From Verrucomicrobiia bacterium (GTDB lineage Bacteria; Verrucomicrobiota; Verrucomicrobiia; Limisphaerales; JADLHS01), in NCBI GenBank assembly GCA_023953615.1, contig JAMLJH010000002.1:186001-250000 (forward strand): a stretch of DNA of 64,000 bases, written 5' to 3'. The position numbers and the translations under genes were made by a program. The notes beneath the pieces are model-generated. The model was not told where the DNA came from, did not search any database, and saw only the letters and a program-made list of their open reading frames with translations. This document shows positions 25,910 to 33,222 of this stretch, one piece after another. Position 1 is the first letter of the stretch. Every line of letters begins with the position of its first letter.

Positions 25910-28447
25910 TTACTCTTTGGCTACTACGGTGTCATAAAGCCCGTACTGGCGTAAGCCTTCATGACTTTCAATGCCCGTATAACGGAGGGAGGCATCCTCA
26001 TAGCGTCGAAACGCAAATACCGCTTGGTTCATCTGCTCGGTATTAAAGACTCCGAGCCGAACCAGGAGGTGGAAATCTTCCACCGTCAGACCGGTCACGG
26101 TCTGAAATAATTCCGGCTCAATTTTGGTGATCACGTCTTGCAACGTGTTCTCGCGGAAATCGGTCAGATACATGAAGGCCGGAATCCGCGTGGCAAATTT
26201 GATCAGCTTCTCCTGCACCAGCTTGCGCTTCGATTTGAATTCCTTCTCCTCCTCCGTCAGTTCCCGCTTTTCTTTACCCGTCAGCCCCTCTTTTTTGGCT
26301 TTGGCTTTGAGCTCCTTCACCTTCTCACTTCGGTTGATGATGGTCTCCAGGACATTATCGCCTAATGCTCGCCACCCCTCGATCCGTTCCACCGCCGCCA
26401 TCGCTTCGGGATTGTCCAGGATGCGCCGTAATGTATCGTTATCCACATTCACGAGTAAGGCACTCTCCCATTTCCGAGCCAGCAGCGTGGCCGACGTCCC
26501 CGCCATGGCGATATCCAGAATGCCGCCGGCGTCAACTTGCGTCATGTTCGCCCCGTCATAGGCCAGCACCGGGAGAAACGACACCAGGTCACGCACGGCA
26601 TCCTCGGGATTCGCTTCGTTGGGTGACAAGCCCATGCCGTATTCGGATAACTGCCGCAGCGCTCGCGTGGGCGCGAAGTCGAACACAAAGCAGATCGGCT
26701 TCAAGATTTCCTCCTCGTTCGGGTTGTCCCCGTTCGGATTCTTGATCGACCACGGCGATTGCACCCGGAAGGCCGACTGAAAATAGGTCTCCGGCGATTT
26801 CAGGTTTCGCAGCATCAAAATGGAGGACCATTGCGGCACCGTCACGCCGGTCGTGAGCTTGCCGCAACTCAGCGTGATGGTCTTGGTGTCGAAGCCGCTG
26901 CCGATGGCCTTGCGCACGGGCGGTAGTGCGTCCAGCCCGATGCCGGCATCAGGCCCAGCGGCCACGAGCACCGTGTAATCACGCCAGAAAACATTCTGCC
27001 GCTCCGCCAGCAGGTTCGCCATCGCGTGACATGCCGCCACGTTCGGCAGGAACCAAAACGTGTGTTGGAGATAGGGCAACAGGCGCACATCCGAATACGG
27101 AAATGGCGGGCGTGTACCGGTCTTTAGATATTCAGCCGCTTGGGGTGCATAACTACCCCGGATAATGTCCAGCCACTTCTGTACGTCGCTCTTGTGCTTA
27201 AACTCCGCATCCGACCCGGTGTCCGAAGCCTCGAAAAAGGCATTTAGATCAAACTCGTTAAATTCACCCGCGCTGGCGATCGCCAGCAACTCATCCGGCA
27301 TCTGATAGGTCAGTAGCCGCATTTGCGGCAATGCGCCGTACGGGTTCCACCCATCCGGATTCTGTCTCTCAAACTCCTCTTTGGCCCGCTGTTCATCCGT
27401 GTAGGTCCAGTTGAAAATTTGTTCCTCGATAAATTCCCCGGTGGCCAGCGCCCGAAAGGGAGTACCGGAGAGATACAGGTAGGCCTTCGTGGTGATGGGA
27501 AGAAATTCCTTCTCTGTCTCTAGTTTCTCCTGCTTATCCGCAATCTTTTCCCATGCTTTTTTCCCGCCCTCAATCAGTTCCTCTTTCCGCTCAACCGCTT
27601 CTTCTTCCCCCTCAAAGAGTTCCTTGGCCGTTTCCCGCCACGCGCCAAAGTGATATTCGTCAAAGATCACTAAATCCCAATTTAGGGTGTGCAGCCACTT
27701 GTTCTTTGCCTTGATGTTTCCCAAGGGATCACGCCCCAGCAGGTCTTGAAACGACCCGAAGTAAACCAACGGCCTTTTGGGGTTCGCCTGTGTCGGATCA
27801 TCGTCACTTTGGCGCGACAGGTATTGCCAACCGTCAAAGTCCACATGCGATTCCAAGTCAGTCTGCCAGGCGTCCTCCACCGCTGGTTTGAACGTCACTA
27901 CCAGGATGCGCTTCGCCTTCATTCTTTTGGCCAGTTGATAGGCGGTGAAAGTCTTCCCGAAGCGCATCTTGGCATTCCACAGGAAACGGGGAACGGCGTG
28001 CATGTCTTCCCTCCAGATGGAGTGGAAGTAATCATGCGTCTTTTCCACGGCGGCCCGCTGTTCAGCGCGCAGCGCAAAGGTTTCGTGGTGCGTTCCACTG
28101 AACCGTTCGCCGCGCCGCAACTCCGTGAGCACCGTTTTTACATCTGCCACCGTGCAGCGCACCCATTCCAACTCGGGATTCGCGCAACCTCTCCGGACAA
28201 GCGCGGCGCGGACCTCGTGATCGGTGAACGTCGTGCCGTCTTCACGCTCGGCGGCCTCATCCAGCTCGATTTTGTAATTCTTGATGTTGGCGGTCTTGAG
28301 CTGCTCGGCTACGCGCTGCTTCACCTCGCGCGTGGTCTGGCCCACCTTGAGCAGACCCGCGTGTGCTTTGTCCGCGATGGAATAGGCGTAGATGCGTGGA
28401 CGCGCCTCTGGCTTGGGGGCGAGGATTTCTTCGATGGTCTTACTCAT
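25910..28447 (-). CDS. T5orf172-domain / superfamily 2 helicase restriction protein
   Basis: The 845-residue protein has an N-terminal T5orf172 (GIY-YIG-related) domain at about 15-110 ('PRIYAYSIADKAHAGLLKVG'). A superfamily 2 helicase core follows with Walker A 'KMRFGKTF' (G164-K165-T166), the DExH box D263-E264-Y265-H266 and motif III 'YLYLSGTPFRAL'. The C-terminal third has a charged coiled-coil-like stretch ('EKVKELKAKAKKEGLTGKEK') and an unassigned end. It is best read as the restriction/translocase subunit of a type I/III-like system; the methylases are at 29935 and 31488 on the same strand. The ATG at 28447 overlaps the 3' end of the DUF559 gene by 8 bp. Its first 40 codons are duplicated twice upstream (see 29114-29224 and 29457-29485). 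Confidence 0.85.
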   Translation of the reverse strand: MSKTIEEILAPKPEARPRIYAYSIADKAHAGLLKVGQTTREVKQRVAEQLKTANIKNYKIELDEAAEREDGTTFTDHEVRAALVRRGCANPELEWVRCTVADVKTVLTELRRGERFSGTHHETFALRAEQRAAVEKTHDYFHSIWREDMHAVPRFLWNAKMRFGKTFTAYQLAKRMKAKRILVVTFKPAVEDAWQTDLESHVDFDGWQYLSRQSDDDPTQANPKRPLVYFGSFQDLLGRDPLGNIKAKNKWLHTLNWDLVIFDEYHFGAWRETAKELFEGEEEAVERKEELIEGGKKAWEKIADKQEKLETEKEFLPITTKAYLYLSGTPFRALATGEFIEEQIFNWTYTDEQRAKEEFERQNPDGWNPYGALPQMRLLTYQMPDELLAIASAGEFNEFDLNAFFEASDTGSDAEFKHKSDVQKWLDIIRGSYAPQAAEYLKTGTRPPFPYSDVRLLPYLQHTFWFLPNVAACHAMANLLAERQNVFWRDYTVLVAAGPDAGIGLDALPPVRKAIGSGFDTKTITLSCGKLTTGVTVPQWSSILMLRNLKSPETYFQSAFRVQSPWSIKNPNGDNPNEEEILKPICFVFDFAPTRALRQLSEYGMGLSPNEANPEDAVRDLVSFLPVLAYDGANMTQVDAGGILDIAMAGTSATLLARKWESALLVNVDNDTLRRILDNPEAMAAVERIEGWRALGDNVLETIINRSEKVKELKAKAKKEGLTGKEKRELTEEEKEFKSKRKLVQEKLIKFATRIPAFMYLTDFRENTLQDVITKIEPELFQTVTGLTVEDFHLLVRLGVFNTEQMNQAVFAFRRYEDASLRYTGIESHEGLRQYGLYDTVVAKE

Positions 28448-28961
28448 CGTCGTGCTCCTGCTGCGTGGCGGTTTTTGCTCCCTCTCCTCCATTCGATGGA
28501 GGAGAGGGATGGGGAGAGGAGGAGTGTCTTGGCAACGGTTTCGGCTCGCCGATCAACTGCTCCGGCTGCGGCGGCACGAACCGATGATTCTGTTCCTTTC
28601 GCATCACCTTCACGCAACCCGTCCGCCGGTGGAGTGCGTGCCAGATTTCCAGCAATACGCCCTCGCGATTTTTGTTCCACTGATGATTCCAAAATCGCAA
28701 CACTTCAATGTCTTGCTCCGCAAGAAATGCTTCCCGCTCCGCATCGCGTTTGATTCCTTCCGGCAACCCGTGTTGAAAACCATCCAATTCCACCGCCAGC
28801 CGCGCCAACGGGCAATAGCAGTCGAGAAAGAATTTGCCCGTCGGATGCTGACGACGGAACTTGAAGCCCGCGAACCGTCCCGCCTTGACGGCTCGCCAAA
28901 GTTCCTTTTCCTCGTCCGTTTGATGGTGGCGAAGTTGCCGGGCGCGCGCGGTGGGATTCAT
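28440..28961 (-). CDS. DUF559 endonuclease-like protein
   Basis: The 173-residue protein fits the DUF559 family (Vsr-like PD-(D/E)XK nuclease fold): 'TDEEKELWRAVKAGRFAGFK', 'FRRQHPTGKFFLDCYCPLAR', 'AVELDGFQH' and 'DIEVLRFWNHQW' are the usual strands with the Asp, Glu and Gln of the catalytic centre. Its last about 30 residues ('SSPHPSPPSNGGEGAKT') are encoded by a palindromic repeat (28480-28508) and replace the normal end. The start at 28961 follows 'GGTGCCC'; the longer frame upstream encodes hairpin repeats only. It lies in the R-M operon but DUF559 genes also occur alone, often near repeats, so its part in restriction is uncertain. Confidence 0.8.
   Translation of the reverse strand: MNPTARARQLRHHQTDEEKELWRAVKAGRFAGFKFRRQHPTGKFFLDCYCPLARLAVELDGFQHGLPEGIKRDAEREAFLAEQDIEVLRFWNHQWNKNREGVLLEIWHALHRRTGCVKVMRKEQNHRFVPPQPEQLIGEPKPLPRHSSSPHPSPPSNGGEGAKTATQQEHDDE
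28480..28508. repeat. CCTCTCC-type palindrome inside the DUF559 3' end
   Basis: A perfect 13-base inverted repeat (CCCTCTCCTCCAT / ATGGAGGAGAGGG, loop TCG). It belongs to a family also present at 28985, 29065 and 50652. Here it is translated. Confidence 0.85.
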
Positions 28962-28984
28962 GTAAAGGGCACCTCCTCTCCCCG

Positions 28985-29015
28985 GCCCTCTCCTCCATTC
29001 CGAATGGAGGAGAGG
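28985..29015. repeat. CCTCTCC-type palindrome
   Basis: A perfect 15-base inverted repeat (CCCTCTCCTCCATTC / GAATGGAGGAGAGGG) lies just upstream of the DUF559 start. Confidence 0.85.
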
Positions 29016-29064
29016 GAGTAAATGCACGAACTCGAACGACCATGCCTCTCCCAGCCTGCGGCCA

Positions 29065-29097
29065 CCCTCTCCTCTCCTTCGGAAGGAGAGGAGAGGG
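29065..29097. repeat. CCTCTCC-type palindrome
   Basis: A 16-base perfect inverted repeat (CCCTCTCCTCTCCTTC / GAAGGAGAGGAGAGGG), third copy within 620 bp. It directly follows the truncated duplicate of the helicase 5' end. Confidence 0.85.
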
Positions 29098-29113
29098 AAG
29101 GGAGAGGAGTGGT

Positions 29114-29224
29114 CTGGCCCACTTTGAGCAGACCCGCGTGCGCCTGGTCGTCAATCGAGTAGGCGTAGAGGCGCGGACGCGCCTCCGGCTTTGGCGCAAG
29201 GATTTCTGCGAGGGGCTTGGTCAT
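29114..29224 (-). pseudogene. Truncated duplicate of the T5orf172-helicase N-terminus
   Basis: On the minus strand this segment encodes 'MTKPLAEILAPKPEARPRLY' and on through 'AHAGLLKVGQTT', almost the same as residues 2-39 of the helicase at 28447, and then runs into a palindromic repeat. The reading frame continues to a stop near 28958 but encodes only repeat sequence. It is a fossil copy of the gene start, not a working gene. Confidence 0.8.
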
Positions 29225-29230
29225 TGCAAT

Positions 29231-29449
29231 GTCAGCCCCAACGGGGCGCACCATGTCAGCCCAGGGCAACGCCCTGGGGTTGGCGTGAAAAAACAAATCC
29301 AGCCCTGAAGGGGCGATCCAGGACGACGGATGCCAACACGTTCCCAATACACGCACGTTGGGCCGCCCTTTCAGGGCTGGGAATGAATGGGCGCGCGTTG
29401 TCCCAGGGCGTTGCCCTGGGCTGGTATGGTTCGCGCCTTTGGCGCTGAC
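29231..29449. mobile_element. MITE-like element with about 48-bp terminal inverted repeats
   Basis: The 219-bp element starts GTCAGCCCC and ends with the inverse GGCGCTGAC. The outer about 48 bases of both ends pair (GTCAGC.CCAA.GG.GCG.A and CAGCCCAGGGCAACGCCCTG in each arm), and an inner CCAGCCCTGAAAGGGCG / CGCCCCTTCAGGGCTGG pair sits towards the middle. No transposase is encoded. It lies between two partial copies of the helicase start codon region, at 29224 and 29485. Confidence 0.75.
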
Positions 29450-29456
29450 CGGAGGC

Positions 29457-29485
29457 GAAAGGATTTCTTCGATGGTTTTACTCAT
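29457..29485 (-). pseudogene. Second fossil of the helicase gene start
   Basis: The minus strand reads MSKTIEEIL, identical to the first nine codons of the helicase at 28447, and then enters the MITE-like element. With the copy at 29224 this gives three starts of the same gene in about 1 kb. Confidence 0.75.
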
Positions 29486-29509
29486 CGTTCGGAGATCTCA
29501 ATAACAACT

Positions 29510-29884
29510 TTAAAGCGCGAGACCTCGGTCAAAATCATTTAGGTGCGCCGCTGGAATTGATGCCCTTATTCTTGGTTCATCCTGAGGACCATTAGAGACA
29601 AAATGATGATGCTGGGCGATATGCTCAATGAAATCGTTGCAATTGACCCGCGAAACGATACTCCCATTGCCGGCTGTGTGATTTAGCCTGGCACGTAGCG
29701 CTGCAGGCTGCGGCATATTGAAGTGGATTCGACCTTCCTGCGCCCACGCTCCTTGTTCATCATTATGTTCCCACACTAGCTGCGTCGTTCCGTCGTCCTT
29801 GGCGAGATAACCCAGAAATTCGTAGTAATCCGCCGCGGTGTCGAAACGAACCTGATCCTTTGTGCCAAATGTTCTTCGATACAT
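29510..29884 (-). CDS. Small unknown protein in the R-M operon
   Basis: The 124-residue protein has an excellent ribosome site (AAAGGAG, 6 bases before the ATG), so it is likely real. It begins 'MYRRTFGTKDQVRFDTAADY' and contains 'TTQLVWEHNDEQGAW' and 'IHFNMPQPAALRARLNHT'. I recognise no family. No membrane helix or signal peptide is present; composition is that of a soluble mixed alpha/beta protein. It sits between the Eco57I-like methylase (50 bp upstream) and the duplicated helicase starts, in the same direction, so it may be an accessory or control protein of the system. Confidence 0.7.
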   Translation of the reverse strand: MYRRTFGTKDQVRFDTAADYYEFLGYLAKDDGTTQLVWEHNDEQGAWAQEGRIHFNMPQPAALRARLNHTAGNGSIVSRVNCNDFIEHIAQHHHFVSNGPQDEPRIRASIPAAHLNDFDRGLAL

Positions 29885-29934
29885 ATTTTCTCCTTTTGCG
29901 TTGATGTTTGTTTGTTGATGTTTGTTAAGAAGAG

Positions 29935-31491
29935 TTATTCCATTGCACGAATGGTGGACTCAATGAAGTCGATCTCTTCAGGTTTCAGCAGATACTTCTT
30001 GTAAAGCGTTTTATCAGTCCACGATTTTGTGAAGTCTTGGGCGGGGACAAAAACGAATGACCCGCGAGTGATGTTTTGGGTCAGCAGAATGGCAGAAACA
30101 AGGAATCGCGCGAATCGCGTGCGCAGATACTCTGCTGCATTCTCTGCCTCCTGTTTTGATTTGAATGGCCCTACAATTAAATATGATTCCGTAGCAACCG
30201 AATTTGGCGGCATTACCTCAATTCGAGACAGCACACGTTTCCGCCCTAACTTATCGGGTTGCCCTGCATGTTCGCTCGATGTTTTTGAGAGTAGGACTTT
30301 CCATTTACTGATGAGTTCTGTCCCTTTGATGACATCTTTCCGATCAATCCGGCAGTCGCCACTGCTCGTATACAAATAAAGCTCGCCGGTCTTGTTTCCC
30401 TCATCTGCCGCATCAATTCCGAACGGCCTTCTAGCAGAGACGAGGTTTGAGAAATCCTCATCACTCAGTGCTTTCACTTTCTTTACGATGCCGAGGACGC
30501 GATTATCGCGAACGAAAACCTCATGCTCATTCAAGGATCTCTCAGCTACCACGCTCTGACCATTGGCGCGAGTCTCCACCATGCAAGTGCCATGGTTGTC
30601 ACGATCCCAAAGGAAATACATAACGCCGCCCGCAACATCTACTCCCTGGAAGGCTTCTCTTGAGTTCGGATAGTCAACTAAATACCTGATGCGCTTGTCG
30701 GAAAGCATTTTAGCGCGAAACTCGTCCAATCCTTTGCCTCCAGAAAACCACTTCGACGGCACAACCATCGACAAGAACCTTGGTTCGAGTTGCATTGCTT
30801 GCTCAATGAATTGGTGATAGAGCGGTGTGGCGCTTGAGCCGTCGCCACCGCCGTCATTTAATTGATACGGTGGATTTCCAATGATGACGTCGAATTGCAT
30901 GTTGCCTCCAAAAATCCCGGCGAGCCGGGTCTTGATGTTGTCGGTGTGAATGAACGCGTAGGCGTGGGTTTCCAGTCCCGCCGCCCGGTCGAAAACGGAT
31001 TTGCCAGCGCCGCAAAACTTGCACTTGTCGCCCGCCCAAGTGTGTTTGAGGCGCTTGAACCAGATGTTGCCATCACTAGAGGAGAATTTCGTAATGGAGT
31101 GCGGGCCATTGGCGTATTTTGAGCAATAGACGCTGCGCCGCGCCAGCAGGCCGGTGATTTCCGTGATGCCGAGGCCGAACACTTGTTTCGTCAGGATGTG
31201 GTTCACGCGCTTTTCCAGATTGGGAATCTCCCGCTCCAGCCCCGCAGTGAGGCGGCTGGTGATTTCGCGCAGGAACACGCCGGACTTGGTGCAGGGATCA
31301 AGGAACTTTACCGTCTTATCTGCCCAGATATTCGCGCCGCCGTTATTCGCGGCCCACGCTTCGGCCAGCGTGTCGAGCATCCGATTGGCGAACTCCGGTG
31401 GCGTAAAAACTTCGTCATTGGAGAGGTTGGCGATGCAGGTGAGCACGTCCGGGTTGCGCCCGCGCAGGGTGAAACTCGCCTGGAGCGTCAT
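29935..31491 (-). CDS. Eco57I-like N6-adenine DNA methyltransferase
   Basis: The 518-residue protein has the gamma-class N6-adenine methyltransferase order: 'EVFTPPEFANRMLDTL', SAM motif I variant 'FLDPCTKSGVFL' (D65) and catalytic motif IV 'NPPY' (N206-Y209). A CxxC motif at 'KCKFCGAGKSV' may bind zinc, as in related Eco57I-type proteins. The C-terminal half is a target-recognition-like region ('ARRPFGIDAADEGNK', 'KVLLSKTSSEHAGQ'). The ATG at 31491 has a GGGAGG ribosome site and overlaps the stop of the upstream methylase-like gene by 4 bp. It should methylate the host site recognised by the helicase/nuclease encoded downstream. Confidence 0.88.
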   Translation of the reverse strand: MTLQASFTLRGRNPDVLTCIANLSNDEVFTPPEFANRMLDTLAEAWAANNGGANIWADKTVKFLDPCTKSGVFLREITSRLTAGLEREIPNLEKRVNHILTKQVFGLGITEITGLLARRSVYCSKYANGPHSITKFSSSDGNIWFKRLKHTWAGDKCKFCGAGKSVFDRAAGLETHAYAFIHTDNIKTRLAGIFGGNMQFDVIIGNPPYQLNDGGGDGSSATPLYHQFIEQAMQLEPRFLSMVVPSKWFSGGKGLDEFRAKMLSDKRIRYLVDYPNSREAFQGVDVAGGVMYFLWDRDNHGTCMVETRANGQSVVAERSLNEHEVFVRDNRVLGIVKKVKALSDEDFSNLVSARRPFGIDAADEGNKTGELYLYTSSGDCRIDRKDVIKGTELISKWKVLLSKTSSEHAGQPDKLGRKRVLSRIEVMPPNSVATESYLIVGPFKSKQEAENAAEYLRTRFARFLVSAILLTQNITRGSFVFVPAQDFTKSWTDKTLYKKYLLKPEEIDFIESTIRAME

Positions 31492-32132
31492 GGTTTCCCT
31501 CCCTGATCCATCGCCCCGATTTCATTCGCGGTCATGGGCGGGTAAGTCTTCGTTGGTTGAAAAATTTCATGCTTGCCCAATTGGGCAAACAGCGAGCCTT
31601 CCTCACTAAAAGCCGCCGATTGCGTCAGCGCGTCAAAACGGAAATCTCGCCGCTGAAACTTCCCTTTGCCGAGGTAGCCCCATTCCGGAAACACGATGGC
31701 GGTATCCTTAGCCGTGCGCATGGTCATGGCATTTCCATAAACTAAATTCTGCGAAAGCACATAGGACGCAGCACGATACAAGCCATCTCCCGCGCTGAGA
31801 TTCAAATACTCAGCGAAAATCTCCAACAGGTTGGCGCGACAATCCGCAATGTTGTCCGGAAGCAGTTCAACGCCATAAACACACATCAGCGCCAGCAGCG
31901 CGTACTGTTGTCGTTCAAACTCCGATTTGCCATATTTCAATTCCACGGCGGCAAGTTTGCGCCGGAGGATTTCCACAAGAAAATTGCCGTCGCCGCACGC
32001 CGGCTCCAGAAACCGCGAGTCAATCCGCTCGGTCTCATCTTTCACCAGGTCGAGCATCGCCGCGACCAGCCACGGCGGGGTAAAGACTTCACCGTGATCG
32101 GCGACGCGTTGTCGGGACTTTACCAAGCTCAT
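31488..32132 (-). CDS. N-6 DNA methylase-like protein lacking motif IV
   Basis: The 214-residue protein begins MSLVKSRQRVADHGEVFTPP and carries a textbook SAM-binding motif I 'FLEPACGDGNF' (F41-F51) and 'VYGVELLPDNIADCRANL' (motif II/III region). No NPPY/DPPY motif IV is present; the sequence ends with 'FDALTQSAAFSEEG' and a Pro-rich tail. It overlaps the Eco57I-like gene by 4 bp. It may be an N-terminal partner that binds SAM or DNA for the second subunit, or a degenerate methylase. The start at 32132 is chosen because the upstream extension shows no family similarity. Confidence 0.82.
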   Translation of the reverse strand: MSLVKSRQRVADHGEVFTPPWLVAAMLDLVKDETERIDSRFLEPACGDGNFLVEILRRKLAAVELKYGKSEFERQQYALLALMCVYGVELLPDNIADCRANLLEIFAEYLNLSAGDGLYRAASYVLSQNLVYGNAMTMRTAKDTAIVFPEWGYLGKGKFQRRDFRFDALTQSAAFSEEGSLFAQLGKHEIFQPTKTYPPMTANEIGAMDQGGKP

Positions 32133-32309
32133 AACTGATGACGACCAAAGCCTACGCAGCGGTTTGCGGCGAGACGGGTGAAAAATAGTCACTTGCGGTT
32201 CACTTGAAAAGCCCGGGCTGAAGAAGCATCGCAACGCTTTGTGAAGGGAGCGGCTTTGAGGGGATCACTCCTTGGCCAGCGTTGAGCGAAATCCGCCATT
32301 GGGGCTGGC

Positions 32310-32337
32310 TTGACAGGGCGGGCTTGATTGTTACTCT
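32310..32337 (+). promoter_or_regulatory. Candidate sigma-70 promoter of rpmH
   Basis: TTGACA at 32310-32315, a 16-base spacer and TACTCT at 32332-32337 lie about 80 bases before the rpmH start, in the region divergent to the methylase operon. The -35 box is perfect, the -10 box is weak. Confidence 0.5.
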
Positions 32338-32415
32338 GTCCCGCTCTTGGCCAGCCGGCAGAGCTGCGGATAGGATAGATTCGTGCGGCGGTGCGGAAGC
32401 CGGAGACTTGATTTT

Positions 32416-32553
32416 ATGAAACGCCAGTATCAACCGTCCAAAATCCGCCGGAAACGGCAGCACGGTTTCTTGAACCGCAATTCATCCAAGAGTGGCAAGG
32501 CCACTTTGCGTAATCGCCGTCGCGTGGGCCGCAAGCGCTTGACGCCGGTTTGA
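32416..32553 (+). CDS. rpmH: 50S ribosomal protein L34
   Basis: A 45-residue, strongly basic protein, [19 protein letters not shown] to [11 protein letters not shown], matching L34 over its full length (the 'KRTYQPS' start and 'GFL.R..SKSG...L..RR..GRK.L' pattern). L34 binds 23S rRNA in the large subunit. It is followed 7 bp later by rnpA, the order found in nearly all bacteria. Confidence 0.97.
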   Translation: MKRQYQPSKIRRKRQHGFLNRNSSKSGKATLRNRRRVGRKRLTPV

Positions 32554-32560
32554 GGTTTCG

Positions 32561-32929
32561 ATGGCCGCCGCCCGCCCAATCCAGCGCGGTTTGGGGCGTC
32601 GCTTCCGCATCAAGTTGGGACGCGATTTCCTGCGGGCGCGCCGGGACGGGGAGCGCGCGGTGAAGGGGTGCTTGATCGCCAATTGGGTCAAACTGCCCGC
32701 TGACCAGCCCTCCCGCCTGGGCGTGGTGGTCAGCAAAAAGGTGGGTAACGCCGTGGCGCGTAATCGAGCCAAACGTCTGTTGCGTGAGTCTTATCGGCAA
32801 CACCAAGATCAATTGAAGCCATCACTGGACCTGGTTTTGGTGGCGCGACCGTCCATCGCCAAAAAAGATTTCGACACCGTGGAACGCGATTTACTGACGA
32901 CTCTGCAACAGGCAGGACTGCTGAAATGA
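32561..32929 (+). CDS. rnpA: Ribonuclease P protein component
   Basis: The 122-residue basic protein has the RnpA core: '[20 protein letters not shown]' at the start, '[20 protein letters not shown]' with the conserved RNR motif, 'RLLRESYRQ' and '[10 protein letters not shown]'. It binds the RNase P RNA and helps to mature the 5' ends of tRNA precursors. The stop overlaps the ATG of yidD by 4 bp. Confidence 0.95.
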   Translation: MAAARPIQRGLGRRFRIKLGRDFLRARRDGERAVKGCLIANWVKLPADQPSRLGVVVSKKVGNAVARNRAKRLLRESYRQHQDQLKPSLDLVLVARPSIAKKDFDTVERDLLTTLQQAGLLK

Positions 32930-33213
32930 ACCTGGCTCAACACGCTTTGTTGCTTGGGGTGCGCGGGTATCGCGCCGTGATTTCGCCGTTGCTGGGCGCG
33001 TTCTTTGGTCCGCTCGGGGGCTGTCGTTACACGCCGACGTGCTCGGCGTATGCGCAGGAAGCGATTCGCGCGCATGGCGCGATCCGTGGCGGCGGGCTGG
33101 CGCTGCGGCGGTTGAGTCGTTGCCATCCGTGGGGTGGTTGTGGCGCGGATCCCGTGCCGGAAACGGCGGAACCTTCCACCCCGCCGCACCCACTGGCTTC
33201 CGTGCGGAGTTGA
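32926..33213 (+). CDS. yidD: Membrane protein insertion efficiency factor
   Basis: The 95-residue protein has the YidD signature '[20 protein letters not shown]' and '[17 protein letters not shown]'. The N-terminal amphipathic helix (residues 1-20) attaches it to the inner face of the membrane. It assists YidC-dependent insertion and is translationally coupled to rnpA. Confidence 0.95.
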   Translation: MNLAQHALLLGVRGYRAVISPLLGAFFGPLGGCRYTPTCSAYAQEAIRAHGAIRGGGLALRRLSRCHPWGGCGADPVPETAEPSTPPHPLASVRS

Positions 33214-33222
33214 ACTGTTTTC

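Noticed and set aside
27689..28753. 354-codon plus-strand frame opposite the helicase 5' region
   Set aside because: The opposite strand has Walker A and DExH motifs in order; this frame has none and runs through the palindromes.
28480..29097. Closely spaced palindromes that might suggest a CRISPR array
   Set aside because: Spacing is irregular, units are different palindromes of one mobile family, and no cas genes are present.
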